A stretch of 64,000 bases of DNA from Apostichopus japonicus. Its lineage: Eukaryota > Echinodermata > Holothuroidea > Aspidochirotida > Stichopodidae. The notes beneath the pieces were generated by a model, which saw only the letters and a program-made list of their open reading frames with translations, made no database searches and was not told where the DNA came from. Where the stretch lies: the NCBI RefSeq assembly GCF_037975245.1, contig NC_092576.1, positions 568,501 through 632,500 on the forward strand. Direction: 5' to 3'. Below, one piece after another: positions 39,588 to 53,522 of the stretch. Each line of letters starts with the position of its first letter. Positions within the stretch are counted from its first letter, which is position 1. Made by a program: the position numbers and the translations under genes.

Positions 39588-41374
39588 ATGGCTGCTAGTG
39601 GCATTGACACACAGTATTTAGATAGCAACGGCGAAGAAGTAAGGGAAATGGAGGACATGGTGAATCGTGGGAAAGTTTGTCCCCTGCATGTTCGAACCGG
39701 AGACCAGCGAAGAGGAAGCGGGATCGGACAGCGATGTCGAAATTGATCGTCTTGACGGAATATAACGGTAACGTTACGCCAAGCGTACATACTGTATATA
39801 GGATAGTTGTGTCACTAGTTAGGCCTAGAACCGATAAATGTTTCCTAACTTTGCTCATACACTTAGCTAGCCAATTTGTTGATGGGGCAGCAAAATTAAC
39901 ATGAATGTGCGGTCGAGTTAAGGAAGTTACTATTTTCCTTAAAAGTTGTGGCAGCACATGCCCCAGGAACATGTCACACAGACATATTTCATTCGGTTAG
40001 TAGATTAAAGGAGCCAATTGGAAGAGTGCACAACAAATTCAGAGGTGGCCTATTATTAATTTCCTAGCAGTTGTAGGCCTAGTGGCAAATTAGTGAAGTT
40101 ACCACAAATCAGGGAAAGGGTGGGGGGAGGGAGAAGGTGGCACCTCACACCAGCTTTTTGTCATTTCTGCTTGAGCTAATTTCATAACCAGATTTTCTCA
40201 ATCTAGGGAATGGATTCAGAAGTGGGAAAGAGTTGGAAAGGAGGCAACATCGGCCTGTTTTATTTTCCTTTGCAGCATTGTCCCAACAGAGGCAAGACTT
40301 CTAAGAAGAGGCTACCCCCTCCTTACTAGTGATGTTACTTGTAAGGAGCTTCAACGGTAGATTGCCCTTCAGAGGTGCCCCTTTTCTCTTTTGACATGTT
40401 AGTACAGTATGCCCCAATAATTGAGGTTGGTATGAAGTCATTGAATTGGCTCTTTATTATTTGAACTGGTTTGTATTGTTTACAGGTGTCATTGTGGCCA
40501 ATGTGCTGTGATGCCTACAGCAAGGGAGTGTAGATGCTGCAGCGAAATAGATAAGGATTGTGATGGATGAAGAAGGTGCTGCATGCATCACCTTACACCC
40601 AGGTTTTGAAGCTATGTGCCTGAACCCATTGTTTCTTCAGACAGCCTACTACATGTACCGTCAACAGTATGGTGGACAACAGGATCCAAGAGTAAGTATA
40701 GAATACATTATTTTTGTTGTATACCTTTATTCATTGCTCTGACCTGCTGTTGAAAGATGTAACAATACAGAGGGTGTATTCATAGTTTAGTTTTGTTTCG
40801 TTGTGAAAGGAATAACATTAAGATATAGATTTGATCAAGAAAATTTGTGCACCATGTTCAAAACCTGCTTCTGATTAGGTCATTTTGTCCAAAAACTGGT
40901 GTAATGCCCTCGAGGTTAACCCTTATCATGCTGACTGACATAGTAGTCATTTACACTGAGCCATGGAACCAAATGCCACACAAAAAATGTCCACCATGCT
41001 TGTGCACGATCCATTTACAAATTTTAGTCCCCGAGATACAATGATCAGTTTGTATAAATGGCATAGCTAGGCTTACTTTAGGGGAGGCAGATTTAGAGGG
41101 CCAAGCAAATTCTGGAAATCATATAGACATTTATTTTAAAATTGACGTCCCCAGATGGCTACCAAGCTTTTGTGTGTCTTCATCTTTTATAGCTGGTTTT
41201 CATATGATTATTTTACAGGAAATACAGACACACAGCATACAGACAACTTGCACGGATGAGCTAGCAGTTTTTAGGGAAGTAGATTTGTGTTGTTATCCCA
41301 TCCTATGCAGTAAGGAGGATTAGAGAAGCTTTACCATCTGAACAGCATGAAGGATTTAAATTATCAAGACTGTG
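39588..41374 (+). pseudogene. P2X7 C-terminal (ballast) domain gene, decayed
   Basis: Three exons: 39588-39767, 40485-40691 and about 41220-41374. Exon 2 begins Cys-His-Cys-Gly-x-Cys, then Met-Pro-Thr-Ala-Arg-Glu-Cys-x-Cys-Cys-x-Glu-Ile, and continues with Cys-Ile-Thr-x-His-Pro-Gly-Phe, the zinc-binding signature of the P2X7 receptor cytoplasmic domain. Exon 3 holds the Tyr-Arg-x-x-Ala-Tyr-Arg-Gln and Val-Ile-Pro-Ser blocks that close this domain. Exon 1 has an acidic N-terminus with Phe-Glu-Pro-Glu. No P2X channel part is present; stand-alone copies are known in invertebrates. Defects: a frame change at a CCCC run near 39684, TAA at 39761-39763, an extra base near 40557, a phase conflict at the last junction, and two TAG codons in exon 3. 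The donor GTAAGT at 40692 is intact. Confidence 0.75.
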
Positions 41375-43140
41375 AGAATGTGGACTGTTTATGCCAAGTC
41401 ATAGTATCATTTCTGCAAAGTTTTATAGAAACAGGGTTCAGTCCTGTCTGTTTTGTGGCTGAATGGTGAACACTTTGGAATTCCAGCTTACATTTTCTGG
41501 TTCATGGTATTAACTACAATCTTGGATGAAATTTTACATTTTCAAGTTTGGGAAGTACATAACAGTAATAAATAATAAAAACTCAAGTTAATTTTTTGTA
41601 TGTATTCTCTCTTGTAAGCAAAGCTGTCACATCTAGTAGCCTGCCAACAAAATCTGGATGATTGAAATCTCAAATATACTAGGTTAAAATAGAAGAATAG
41701 TTTGAATAAAGTACCCTAAACCACTATGTCAATGGGATCTGGAGAGCTTAGGCTTTCATTTTAATAAAAGTGTAATGAGAATCAATCTGAAATTGTTCAT
41801 TAATCCATGGAATATCAAGGTTACTTGATCATAAATGAGATAAAAAAAATCACATTTTATCCCATGCGGGGAACAAACAGCAAATTTCTGTCAATTCTTT
41901 TCGAGAAAAACCAAAAATTGGCAACATGTTTGAAACACCAAAGTTGCATACAAATAGTAAGTCAGCATGAAATTTATATTTATGAAGTCTAAGCTCTCTA
42001 GAAAGAATACTTGTCATTGGAACTTTTTTTAAAATATAATGTTATCATTACTAATAATTAGTTACAATGGAAACCAGATGTAAGTAAAACTTGAATGTAA
42101 AACTTTAGCAATATCCCTAAAGGCTGGTAGCGACCTGTTAATTAACACTGCTCTGCAGCTGTGCCATACACCATGTGAACAGACGATTCACAGAGTCGAT
42201 TGCTCCCCACTACAATGAAACAAAATTAGAACTTGGGAGGCCATCAACTACAGTACTTCAGCAAAGCTTTTGAAATCTGCTTCGGTGTTGTTTTATGGCA
42301 TCCTCATTGCTCGGATGAACATAGGAGCTTGCAAGGGGTGGGGGCTCTTTTCTGACAGGAACAGGACACTCCTCTCCCAGAGTTCCACTTCTGCAGAAGT
42401 TGTTGCAAGCAGTCAAGAAGTTCCCATACATAATCTGTAGAATAGTAAATATATGAAGAATAATATAATAATAGTTCATAAAAACATACCATTTAGATAG
42501 AGGCATTCCAATCACTCCATTTCGGTCATTAGGCATGGCACAGTTGTCGGTCAAGTCTTTGGATGCCCAACTAAGGCGACAGCTGAGTACACCTCAATTG
42601 GTGTGGATATATGGGTCAGGTTTTACCTGACAACTTGTGCCTGAACAATTCCAATATATTTTTTTACTGATTACTACAAAAACCCTACACCTGTTTGTGC
42701 ACCTAATATTATGGATTATGTAATCTTCAGCAGGATGTGTGGTCATTGTCTCAGTAGCTTAACCACTGTTTATGTAGTAAAGTAAACATGTGGACAGAGT
42801 AACATCCTGTCCCATCCCCTTGTAATCCATGGTAAAAGAGTGTATAAGATGCAACTTTCACCATTTGTATTCAGTAGCAGATATCCAGCCAAGTGAAGAT
42901 ATAATATACTCTGTTAAATCCAACTACTTGTTTGTGCCTTTATTTCTTGTTCACATACAGCTGTGACAACTCTACCAGATACAGTATGTATATGCTAATT
43001 GAAGTAAAGACTGATGGCCTCACCACACATTCCAGACTGCCCCACAGTGTTGGTGTCAAAATTAATAATGATCCTCTTTCCAGAAAGTTATGGCATCAAT
43101 TGATTTTCCAGACTAATCTACTATCAATCTTGAAAATTAC

Positions 43141-43378
43141 CTTGAAGGGTCATCTTTGTCATGTTCAGATGAGTTAACTGATGGAGTGTAGTCCGGACTA
43201 ACTGGCAGTTTTTCGGTGTATCCCGATGTGGATGCCACAGCAGCAGACGGACCATCATCGCCACTGTGAGATGGCCCTGGTTGCTTTGATGGTGTTCTTT
43301 TCTCTGTTGGTCCAGTCAGCAACTTCAATGGTGGTAGGGGGACCAGTGAACACTGGACTTCTACATGTGTTACATTCA
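43141..43378 (-). CDS. Candidate internal exon, unknown Pro/Ser-rich protein
   Basis: On the minus strand the acceptor TTCTAATTTTCAG ends at 43379 and a donor GTAATT begins at 43140. The 78 full codons between are open and rich in Pro, Ser, Thr and acidic residues, with no globular motif. It lies inside the TTAA element, opposite in direction to the P2X7-type exons, so it may be the linker of the transposase. A further possible exon is 42582-42490, but joining it to the next open segment gives a stop. Weak support. Confidence 0.35.
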
Positions 43379-45184
43379 CTGAAAATTAGAATAAACGCTT
43401 ATTATACCACACACATACAGTAGGCTGCTCCTGGACAGGGGTCAGCTGCCTAGATGGTTCACTTATCTTTTCTGAAGGAGAGCATATCCTCCTGCTTTAT
43501 GTGGCTGCAAAAATATGGGCACTCACACCATGAGCATTGCAAATGACTTCAGCTTGGTTTCATATAGTATAACTACGATGTAATCTCCCTTCTCTCAGTA
43601 ACTATAGCTGTAGCCTTTATATTTTCCTGTGAAGCCATCAGGTATAGCCTCCTCAACCACTCTCGTCAGGCAGGCGGATATGATGGATAAAATACAATGT
43701 ATATTATCCACTAGTCAGCCTGCCCGATGTGCAGTTTTAATTGCTATTTTGCTTTCAACGAGTACTGTTTCTAAAATTTTGGTCCCTGTACTCACTTCTG
43801 CTATAGAATACTCTATAGATGTATGAAAGTTTTCCATTCTTCCTTGTATTACCCTAGCTTACACTTCTCTACCACAGTTTCTCCCCCCAACCCCCCTGCC
43901 TCCTTTTTGTCTGGTAGCTTGCCCCCCCCCCATATACATGCCTCAATGTTTTACTGGTGGAGATTCCTTGTATCCCGTTCAAAACTGACTACTTAAATCT
44001 TTAATGCCTGTCACCACCCTCCCCTCCCCCATTTCCCAACTGTTTTTCGGTAATATCAAGCACATGTCTATAAGATCATGCTACCTTTAGATGGAGATGT
44101 ACATTCTGCAGAATCCTGCCTTTATTTTCACTGCAGTTGGTTGGGGAACAGCTTCTAGATTAATCTAAGTATTGAAAATTGGGAAAGAAAATAACAAGGA
44201 AGTTATGAAAGTTCATTTAAGAAAGCAGTCTGATATGTTTTAAAGTACCTGTCACAAGCGTTTTGCTCTTGCAACAAAAATTGCAGCCCTACCAACAAAA
44301 ATGGCAAAATATAAGGATGTCATTTACTGTGAAACATATGAGCTATGACTCTGAGTATATAGACAGGTGGGAGCACATTATAATATTGGGCAAAATGACA
44401 TGTAAACATCTTATGCTTGTTATTCTGGATTGTTCATGATGTACCACAAATGAAAGTTAATATAGCCCTAGCCTACGCCTAACTTTATCGTCGCCGTACC
44501 TAATTTAGGGCCTAACTAACTGAACGAAATTATAAGAATTAGCCTACTGTAAGATAGTAATAATACCAAGTTATTCATTGTTGTAGTAGGCCTAGGCCAG
44601 AAAATACACTTATTCTTTTCCGATCCAGCTTCGCAACTACTGGTCTAGGCTACTTGTTTCTATATCTCCTCGAGATTTGAAGATACTTTCTCCAAATAGA
44701 GAAGGTACGGCATTGTCTTGTAGACGGCGAGCTGTTGGTGTTCCAAGTCCAAGTTGCGCGGATAGGCGATAGGAAACGAAACTTTTAACTAGCACTGCAC
44801 ACGAAGGTCCAAGCCAATCTTTACTTAGGCAGTTAGGCTGGCTGAGTGCACTGGTACTAAGCTATCGCTGTATACAGTGTTTGACGAACACGAAACTTTC
44901 TTGTACTGTTGTGCACCCATTCTCATCTGATATTTTGTTTACTGTTCGTGACGTATTGTTTACGGCCTTGATCTCGGTTAGCATATTAGGCATACTTAGT
45001 TTTGGTAACATTGGCGGTTCCCCCGTGACGTCATTATCTTTCGGAATTAGCTTGGTTATTAACTTAATTAAAACAGCAAAGAAACAATTGTGGAACTCCA
45101 AATTTGGAATATAGGGTTTTGATATGTAGCTTTTCAATTTGTGTAAGTTTGAAGGAAATCTGTTACGTGTCACTTGACCTTTAA

Positions 45185-48100
45185 GTCATGCAGCGTTCAC
45201 GTTACATCCAATTTGCTTATCGTAGTTATCTATATTGCATGTGAAACGGTCTGATAAAATTTGTACACTTTTTTTTTTTTTTGTCAATACTATAGATATC
45301 CCTTTACACTCCTCGACAATGCTAAACCAGCTGAACCTTTGTATTAACAAACAAGTGCCAAGCAGTGGATACTTTCTTTTTCCTTCCTCCCAACCCCTTC
45401 ACCCCTCTCTCGCAAATGACTTGCTTAAGAAAACAAAAGTATAAGGAGAATTATTTTAAATAAACTTCTAAATAATCTCTCTTTCTGAATTGCATTTTAT
45501 TGCCTAAACTGTCAATTGTTAAGTCTGCACAGACAATAAGACAATCCGACACTGTATATAGATTGAACAAAACACAAAACAATATAATGAACCATCGAAA
45601 TAAATGAGGCATATGTTCAATTTGAATGTTGGCAGTCTATGTTATCTAACTTCTACTTGATGTAGTAATGAACAATGCACTATCGGTCTATCAAAGTGAG
45701 TTTAACTGGTCACGGGAATATAACTCATGAGCGTCATGATCTTTCACTATTTCCATGGACATTTGTGGCAAACATGGTTTCTTGTTGTAAATTAATTTAA
45801 AAGGAGAACATTAAAAGTGCAATGACACAATTTAATTTGGTCAAGCTGGTCAAAGATTTTGTATAATGAGCAACATCATTGATCTCAACGTCTAATTTCT
45901 TTCATAAAGCTTCCGATAAAATAAGCACTTACTTACTATAAGTAATAATATGGGGTAACAAAGTTTGTTAATTTTTTTTGGGACACAAAAAAGCATAACA
46001 CCAACAATTCTTACTCATTCCGTCATCTCGAAAAGTATGATCCAACCAATGAATACTATTGTCACTAACTTGTTGTAGTATGATTAGAATGGTCAACATG
46101 TTACATGGCATAACAAGATTTATTACTAGGTTAACACCATACGACTGAACACATAGTTCATACTTGATACTGATTGATATATCGTACCCTTCAAGTAAAG
46201 TCAAGCCATTTGCAATATTGAAATATTATTACAAAAATGTAAAAATCGTAGTTATAAAAAATGCAATAACCTACATTAGGAATATATCCCTGTACATTAT
46301 TTGATGATTCTAGCTCTGCCTATTATCATTATGAATCCTCAATGATGGTATGCTCTCAATTATCTTACCATTCACCTGTAAGCCACGTAAGCTACCGTAT
46401 TGTTTATCACCATGAGGGTATTTCTAGAGCCAGATACTGAAAGCTGTAGCAATCACGGAAATGTAACCTTCTTTCGACCTTCAGACTATTAGCAATCATG
46501 ACACCAATTGCTGAAACTTTCCTTCCTTAGTTATGTTGGTGATGATGCCATCTATCTTGACACTCATTTGTCTTTCCAGTGACAGAGAGTACAATCAGAG
46601 ACGACGGGAGAATCCAACTTGTGGTTGGCTACAGTAACCTGTGTATGCCATGTATCCATCTACCATGATCCAAGCTACTGTAGAAATTAAAGAAGAAACA
46701 ATATTACAGAGTATTAGCTTAATTATTCTATGAAGTAAACATAGACGGTGATAGCATTACAATAACTTATTTTTCTTCCTCTCTATGCGAGACAAGATTT
46801 GTAATGTAGCGGTCAGTGGAGAGAAACATATGTTAACAAGACTTCTTTGATGATTAATTAAATGACGTATGTTAATCGTTTGCTTCTAAAATTATTCACT
46901 TAGTCTTATTGGATCAAACATTTTTGTGGACATACACGTGCATTTTTTGACTAAAATAGTGGGAACCAAAACGAAGTAAATGTTGAAAGGAATATATTAA
47001 ATAATAAAATATGTGTAACTCCTTAAAAAAGGAAACCATTTTTCATAAACGGAAAGTTACATAAGTTTTCTTTATTGCTTTAAATAATCATTTGGATTAT
47101 TTAATATACAAGTAAATTAACTCGGGAAAACTGACTGGTAAATTATAAATAATGAAAACGAGCAAAGACATTTATTGTTAGAACGAGATTCTATATTACT
47201 TTTATTCACAGAGTGTATGTTAAGCGATACCTGTTTACTCCCTCTCTTTAAGTCGAGCATAGTATGTCCAAAAGTATTAATCTAGTTATAGACATCACTT
47301 TAATCCACCCATTGTATGTTTAACGATATTTCTTTAATACATAACTTTAATCCACCCTCAGAAATTGTTTTCATATTTATTTACTACTACTAGATCCTGT
47401 TAAGCCACAAACTGGATATTTGCAAATATGTTTTAACTGTATTGCCTTATGTAACTTCTCGGTATATTGACAACAAATGATTTGTAGTCTATTATTAGAA
47501 TATTATGTCAAAGTATATTAGTTGAACATGTTCATCGAATGACTCTTAACTACTTTAGTTATCATACTATACATTAAGTTGAGAAGAAAGTTTGATTCAT
47601 TCCTAACAAGCCAGATAAGATTATTGATCATGTTTGTCCAGTCAATATATCTCTGTAGTGTTAGAGTGTTACTCGTAATTCTATATTTAATAAATTCTAC
47701 TGAAGCCTGCAGACAATATTTGTTCATTACATGGTAAGTGTTATACAGGTTTGTCCGAACATTTTTCAATCACTAAAATTATGTATTAATGCTTTTTCTA
47801 TCTCATTTGCACAACCAGTCTCAAACTAGATTTGGAAACTTGTTCGATTTATTATTACTTTTGGGGGGAGCGGGGGGGGGGAGTGAAGAGGTCGGAAGGC
47901 CAGTTGGGTAAGACATCAAGAGGATGCCAGTTACTGACAAAACTCACTGGCTTAATAAATAGGTCATAATAACACATTTATTACGATCCCTTTGCAAAGT
48001 TATACTTTTTATATATTACATATTATATTAATTTTGTGGTTTTAAGGTTCTTTTTAATGCTGAACTTACTTATATACGCGAGGAATAATGACATGTGTAA

Positions 48101-51100
48101 ACACAATATTGTACCACGCTTATTGAACCTCAACTAATATTCTTCTCTGATTATCAATATTTTGTCTTTCTCACTGCATTTAGTTATGCTTATATATTAC
48201 CCGTGTTTAACATTCCATATTCTGTAATGCAGTTGACCCTCTCCTTTGTCGTACAGTTATATACGTCACGCATATATGCAAGTTATCTACTAATAGTAGA
48301 GTAAATATCATTGGATGCCTTCTCTTCCAGTAATTAAGATCTCCAATATAAACTACTTGGTGAATAGGAATAAAATAATGCACCTTTAACACCTCCAGAT
48401 TTCATTGCGGATAAATATGGTATAATAGGTATAGATGAGGGCAGAAGAAAAGCACCTAGACTGGAATCACTTTAAACAAAGAATCATAAAATAGAGTATA
48501 ACATTTAAGCTAATAATAACAATTATAAACAAATCCCATTAAAAAATGAAGCAGGATCAGAAGTATTCCCGTGTATCGTAAAATGAAACAGATTAATTAA
48601 TAACCTCTCAATTTTGAGATCGATGATCATAAAAACTACGGAAACCTCAACAGGTCAGTTCTGCTATTAATGATGTGTAAAGGCAAATTGTATAATTTCA
48701 TGTTCCTTAAACAAAACAAAAGACAAGGCTTCCAATAGTTGTAAACTTAATGACGTATTATTGTTCAATTAATATCTTCGCTTAACAAGGTTGCAGATTA
48801 TGTTTAGCTGCTAAGGTCCCTTAGCTTTCATTCTGGAGTACTAGCATTATGAATGTAGTAAAGTAATGATTGTGGTTATTAACAATGGAACTTCCACAAA
48901 ACAATTTTTCATCGAAATTAATGCAAACGCTTTAACTAGCTGTCGTCGATCGTAAACGAACATGAAGTAATTTTTCGTGGATAGAGATCTGTTCTAGTAT
49001 ATGTGTGGACGCTCGGGGTATCAGGCGACCAGAGATCTCTGGTTACTTGACCTCGCCACTTCCGCATATTGGCATATCGTTTTTGGTTGTAAACATTCAT
49101 CGTGACCTTTTCGTGACACGTACTTGTCGCTCTGTCGCTCCTCGTTCATCAAACGTGGATGCGTCTGGGGTCAGCTTGCTTAACTCTTCAGGGAAAACAT
49201 GGATCTGATCCTTCTTGCGTTTTCAAATGTGAACGAGGCCACATATGACGTTATCTATGACCCTTATTGTATAAGAAAACAACATTGATTTATTTTACTT
49301 AATCTGCTGTTATTGGCAATGACTCTTCTTTGTTTTAATCTAAGTTCGATACAAAAGATGGCTAGAATATACATCCTCAAATGCCCTTATATTAAACCAC
49401 ATGTAGCAACCATTTCATTAATCCTCCTGTTAGTGAAAGGTCACCAATGAGTTTCTAGCTAACACCGAAATAAACATCACGACTTCGTGACACATTGCAA
49501 TAATAACATTATTTCTGTTCGTGCTTTTATTTCAGGGATACTACTTCCCTCCTCCACTCTAACAACTTTATGGTCAGTCGAATGATAAACGTCTTCATCC
49601 ACAACTCTGTAGGGCAGAAGGAGAGGGAGGGGGAAGGAAAAGGGAAGGGGAGAGGGAGGGGAGAGGGAGGAGTCGGCAAACTTCAAGATAACCCCAAACG
49701 CCCTTGCAATATGAGTCTTCTGCATGTGGATTTTATACCACAAATTGGAATATTCAATTGTTTTTCGACAAAAACACACTTTTTAATTCATTGCTTTTGT
49801 TTTCTTTATTTACTTTTGCAACAAAACGGCCCATCCTAGTGTCATTCGTCTTAATTTCTCAACAAAGGGATACTTTCTTGTTTGGGAAATAACAACAATA
49901 AAATAAAACACTTTTCATTTTTTTCTTCTTCAAAAGTCATGTAGAATTCTACAGAAAGAAACCATACGGAAGTTTAAACACAGAATGACTGATAATTATT
50001 CTGAAGAATAGGCGTTCTGTTTGAAATAAAATATATTGGTTAGTGTATGAATTTGCGAACTCATGAGGTGATAGTATAATTGTTTGAAACAATTAACAGT
50101 AAGGTAGAAGGAATCAAGGGTTAAACATCATTTCAAAATACAAAAAGTGAAAAGTCAAGATTTCAGCAGTGAGTTGTAGGAGAAAAGCAAAATTAGGCAA
50201 GCAAAAAAAGAAGATTTTCAATCTTTTCTTCATGCTCATTTAAGTGAGACTTGTTTGTTCTTATTGATAGCGAAGTTTCTGATGAGAGAAATGAATGCGT
50301 TGCAATCTTATGTAATTTCAAACTAAGTTAAATTTTGTTCTCAAAAACTAGACGTTTTCTTATCCTTAAGGTTCTCAATTAAGCTTAATTATCCCAATAA
50401 TTTCCATCATCAATAAAAATAAGTTTGTCGGATTTTCCGGAGAATATTTAATTTTCGTTAAGATGTTGATTACTAGCTATATAAAAGTAATTACAAACCA
50501 CCAAGTTACTTTTTTCAGATCTGCTTTAAGAATTACTTTCTCGATATTGCTGTTATGTAGTGTTTTTATAAATAAACTCAAAACCATTTACAAAAAGTGT
50601 TTATTTTTGAGGAATTAAAATTGATCAGTTCAGTTATGTCAAAATTTCGTGAAATAATGGAACTCCTCCCACTTGAAATGTATAACCTTCTTTTTGTAAC
50701 GTAAAAAAAAGTTATAACAGAAAGATATCTTTGAATTTTGTGACCAAGTATTTATGTATATATTGTCGGTATATAATGGTGGAACAGCAGTAAACGTTGG
50801 TTAATAACGTTCTCATCTTTTTTTTTTTTTTTAACTGTTTAGATTAAGCTTAGTGTACCTCGGTATGATACGATTACGGATGCTCATAAAGACCATAGAG
50901 ATGCTACTTAAGATGTGCATTTAAAATGTACGGAGCGCCGTTTGTTCCCAAACTATCCAGTCATGGTTATGTTCAGGGTAACATCGACATATCGAGAAAA
51001 AAAATTGACATATTCAAAATGAAATCTACATTTCAAAACATAAATCTTTGCATTGAATATTGCTTTTGAAAATTCCATTTCGTTTTGGACATATCGATTC

Positions 51101-52440
51101 TGTTACTACGATCTCAATATGAACATAACGATGTCAAGTTGGATAGTTTTGAAACATACGGCGCACACAATACATGTCAAAACATCAGACATCGATGCTT
51201 CTAAACTGATATATGGAAGTATCCAAACACACAGACGTGTGGTTCCCATGACAATGTGCACTCAGCTCACATAGTTATCTCACACGTAACTTAACTATCA
51301 TTCTTTACGATAGGGCGCGGCTTGGCCAAGAGAGGCTGTTACCAAAAGCCACGCCAAAATTCCGTTCTGTCGATTTCACGAAAGATTAGTTGAAAGACTA
51401 AAATAACCGCGGCATTGGGTACGGTTTATTTTTATTTAGCTACAACATAGTACTATAATTGACACGTTATCGCGCATTATTTGACAAGGCCGAGGAAGCC
51501 TATGCAACTGTCAGACTCTAGAACCTAGTAATAAGTTACAATTAGTGACCACCTCGATAATCTTTCACTTGATGTTATAGTGTTGACAGAGATTGCCTAT
51601 ATTAATATTGAACCCCTGGTTATATTTTTTATTATGTTGGTTCACCTACTAAATGTGGTACATGTGGAGGTACCTATATATTTTATAAGAATATATATTC
51701 TTTACGCCAAGTGAAACAACAATTAATTTCATGTTATATGCATTGCTGTTGTTCCCATTGCCATGTAGACGATATTTGGCTGGCGTATCGTTCAAGAATA
51801 AACCCATGTGTGGTATCGTCTGTTACTGTCACCCAAAAGGAAACGTTAAACGCTAAACACTGATTATATATCCTATTGCATGTTAGAGGAATATTTTAAT
51901 ATCTACTTACTACGTTGAAAATTATCCTATTGATATGACTTCATTAACTTTATTATGAGTCATAATTTTATTCTAACCATTACTCTTCCGACCAGAATTA
52001 ATGATCAAACTATACTCCCATCGATAATATTTGCATAAAAATATCAATTGATTGAATTGGCAATATACTGTTATCTTGTAACTGTTCCGTAATCTTATCC
52101 CGATATTGTGTGTTATTCAGGGAATGTAGGAACATCGCAAAGGTGATAGACAAATGATTATATTTCATAACCAGACAAATGTTAAAGACCAACTATGGAG
52201 ACTTTTCGATGAACATAAAATCCCACCATGTATGTAATCCTTAACTCACTCCAATTACATTGCTGTCGTTAACTTTACCAATTTCGGACGTTAAATACGT
52301 GAAAAATGGGAAGAAAAGTCAGCCTTTTATGAAACCTGTTTCAGACATTCCTGAAACATTCCGAAGACATCAGGTGACCATGTGACGTCACTGTTTGTAT
52401 ACCTCACTCACAACAATACTTTTAGTGTGTAAAGTTGTAT
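45185..52440. other. Long stretch without recognisable genes
   Basis: Seven kilobases of AT-rich sequence. Frames are short and lack motifs. A local imperfect duplication lies at 47215-47360, and a purine tract at 49616. This may be intergenic or intronic. Confidence 0.5.
49616..49672. repeat. Purine-only tract
   Basis: About 57 bases of only A and G on the plus strand, rich in GGGAGA units. Such tracts can form triplexes; no other role is visible. Confidence 0.8.
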
Positions 52441-52449
52441 ACTTGAGCT

Positions 52450-52850
52450 CAGGCCCGTCGGAAGGTATTTGAAAGTGGTACGGTATTTTTGTTGACCGGT
52501 TCGATTTACTATCTAAGCGGAGCGCCACCATCAGTTGGCGCGGAGCGTACAAGAAAATTTTTGAATCTTCTAACCGCCCAGATGGCTGGAAATGGCACTT
52601 GCGGGGCAAAATTTGGCCACGATGTTGTACACTTTCCTCCTGCGAACTCAGTATTTTTTCATTTATAACTACATGAACTGAAGAATCCCATCTCTAGTCA
52701 TGGATGTTCTACCTTCTCGCGCCCATGTCCTTCACAGCTGCACCGGAAGAGCATATAGCACTTTAAACTTACAAAGTGTATGCAGGGCGGTATAGCTACT
52801 AGCTAGGCTCTTATAGTAGGGGTATGAATGGTAGAAATTCCGACGGGCTG
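52450..52850. mobile_element. hAT-like miniature element
   Basis: Ends CAGGCCCGTCGGAA and TTCCGACGGGCTG are inverted, with one base difference in length. No clear target duplication. It carries the same inner block (ACTATCTAAGCGGAGCGCCA and GGCTGGAAATGGCACTT) as the elements near 8100 and 8700. Confidence 0.6.
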
Positions 52851-53522
52851 GAGGTCTTTTCCAACTTAGTGGCGGGACGGCCGCACCGTCGTTACGCCAG
52901 TAAAAATAAATGAAAGGTTCAGAACTGCCTGTACTGTAATAGTTACAGTTTATCCGAATTTGATAATTTTGCTAGTTCTTATGAGTGTTACGATTATCTA
53001 AAATGATTCCTCAATTAGTCTACCTTCCTTTGAGGTTAGGGCCTCAAAAATGTTTTGTGGGTGAGCAAAGATTTCGCCGAGTGCGGTTAGTCTCTGTGAG
53101 GCTTTTGAAATTATGCAATAAACGTTAACAATGATTATTTCGTTACGGCGTTGGTGACAACCAACACCTGGGTGGAATCCTCTCCATACTGCAGTACTTT
53201 TTCCAATTTCCAAATTCCAAGCATTGTTCTTTCTGCAGTTGGGGCGCAGAATATAGGATATTACCCGATTGCCTGTAGCAATTCAGTTGTATAGGATGAT
53301 CTACTGTATCCTTTGTTAGGGTTGAGGATTAGAGTTGTAGGGTCAGCAAATGTGAGCATTTTTCGTGTAATTTAGCCCTCTTTCTTCCTGGAATTAATGC
53401 TCCTATAAGCTCCCGGTATCACAACGACTACTATACTGAAGAGCATGGGCTCCTGGGCATGGGCGCTGTTAAAAGGAGCACCGGCTATCGGTTAGTGTGC
53501 AGCGTTCTACTGCGAACTCAAA

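Larger units (their letters stand above)
39025..45180. mobile_element. TTAA-flanked DNA transposon, Kolobok-like (6.16 kb)
   Basis: The left end reads TTAA then AGGTCAAGCGACACGTA; the right end reads TACGTGTCACTTGACCT then TTAA. The inverted repeats agree at 16 of 17 positions. A second symmetrical pair, GTGACGTCACGGGGG-like, sits about 145-160 bp inside each end. TTAA duplications are known for Kolobok and piggyBac; the ends lack the CCC start of piggyBac, so Kolobok-like is preferred. Inside are decayed P2X7-type domain exons on the plus strand and possible exons on the minus strand. The transposase itself is not recognised with confidence. Confidence 0.65.

Noticed and set aside
42255-42582. 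Transposase exons at 42582-42490 and from 42434
   Set aside because: Splice sites are present but joining them creates a stop; resemblance to Kolobok transposase was too weak to annotate.
44862-45173. 103-codon minus-strand gene at the right end of the TTAA element
   Set aside because: It begins inside the inverted repeat, has no splice or domain support and overlaps the symmetrical end motif.
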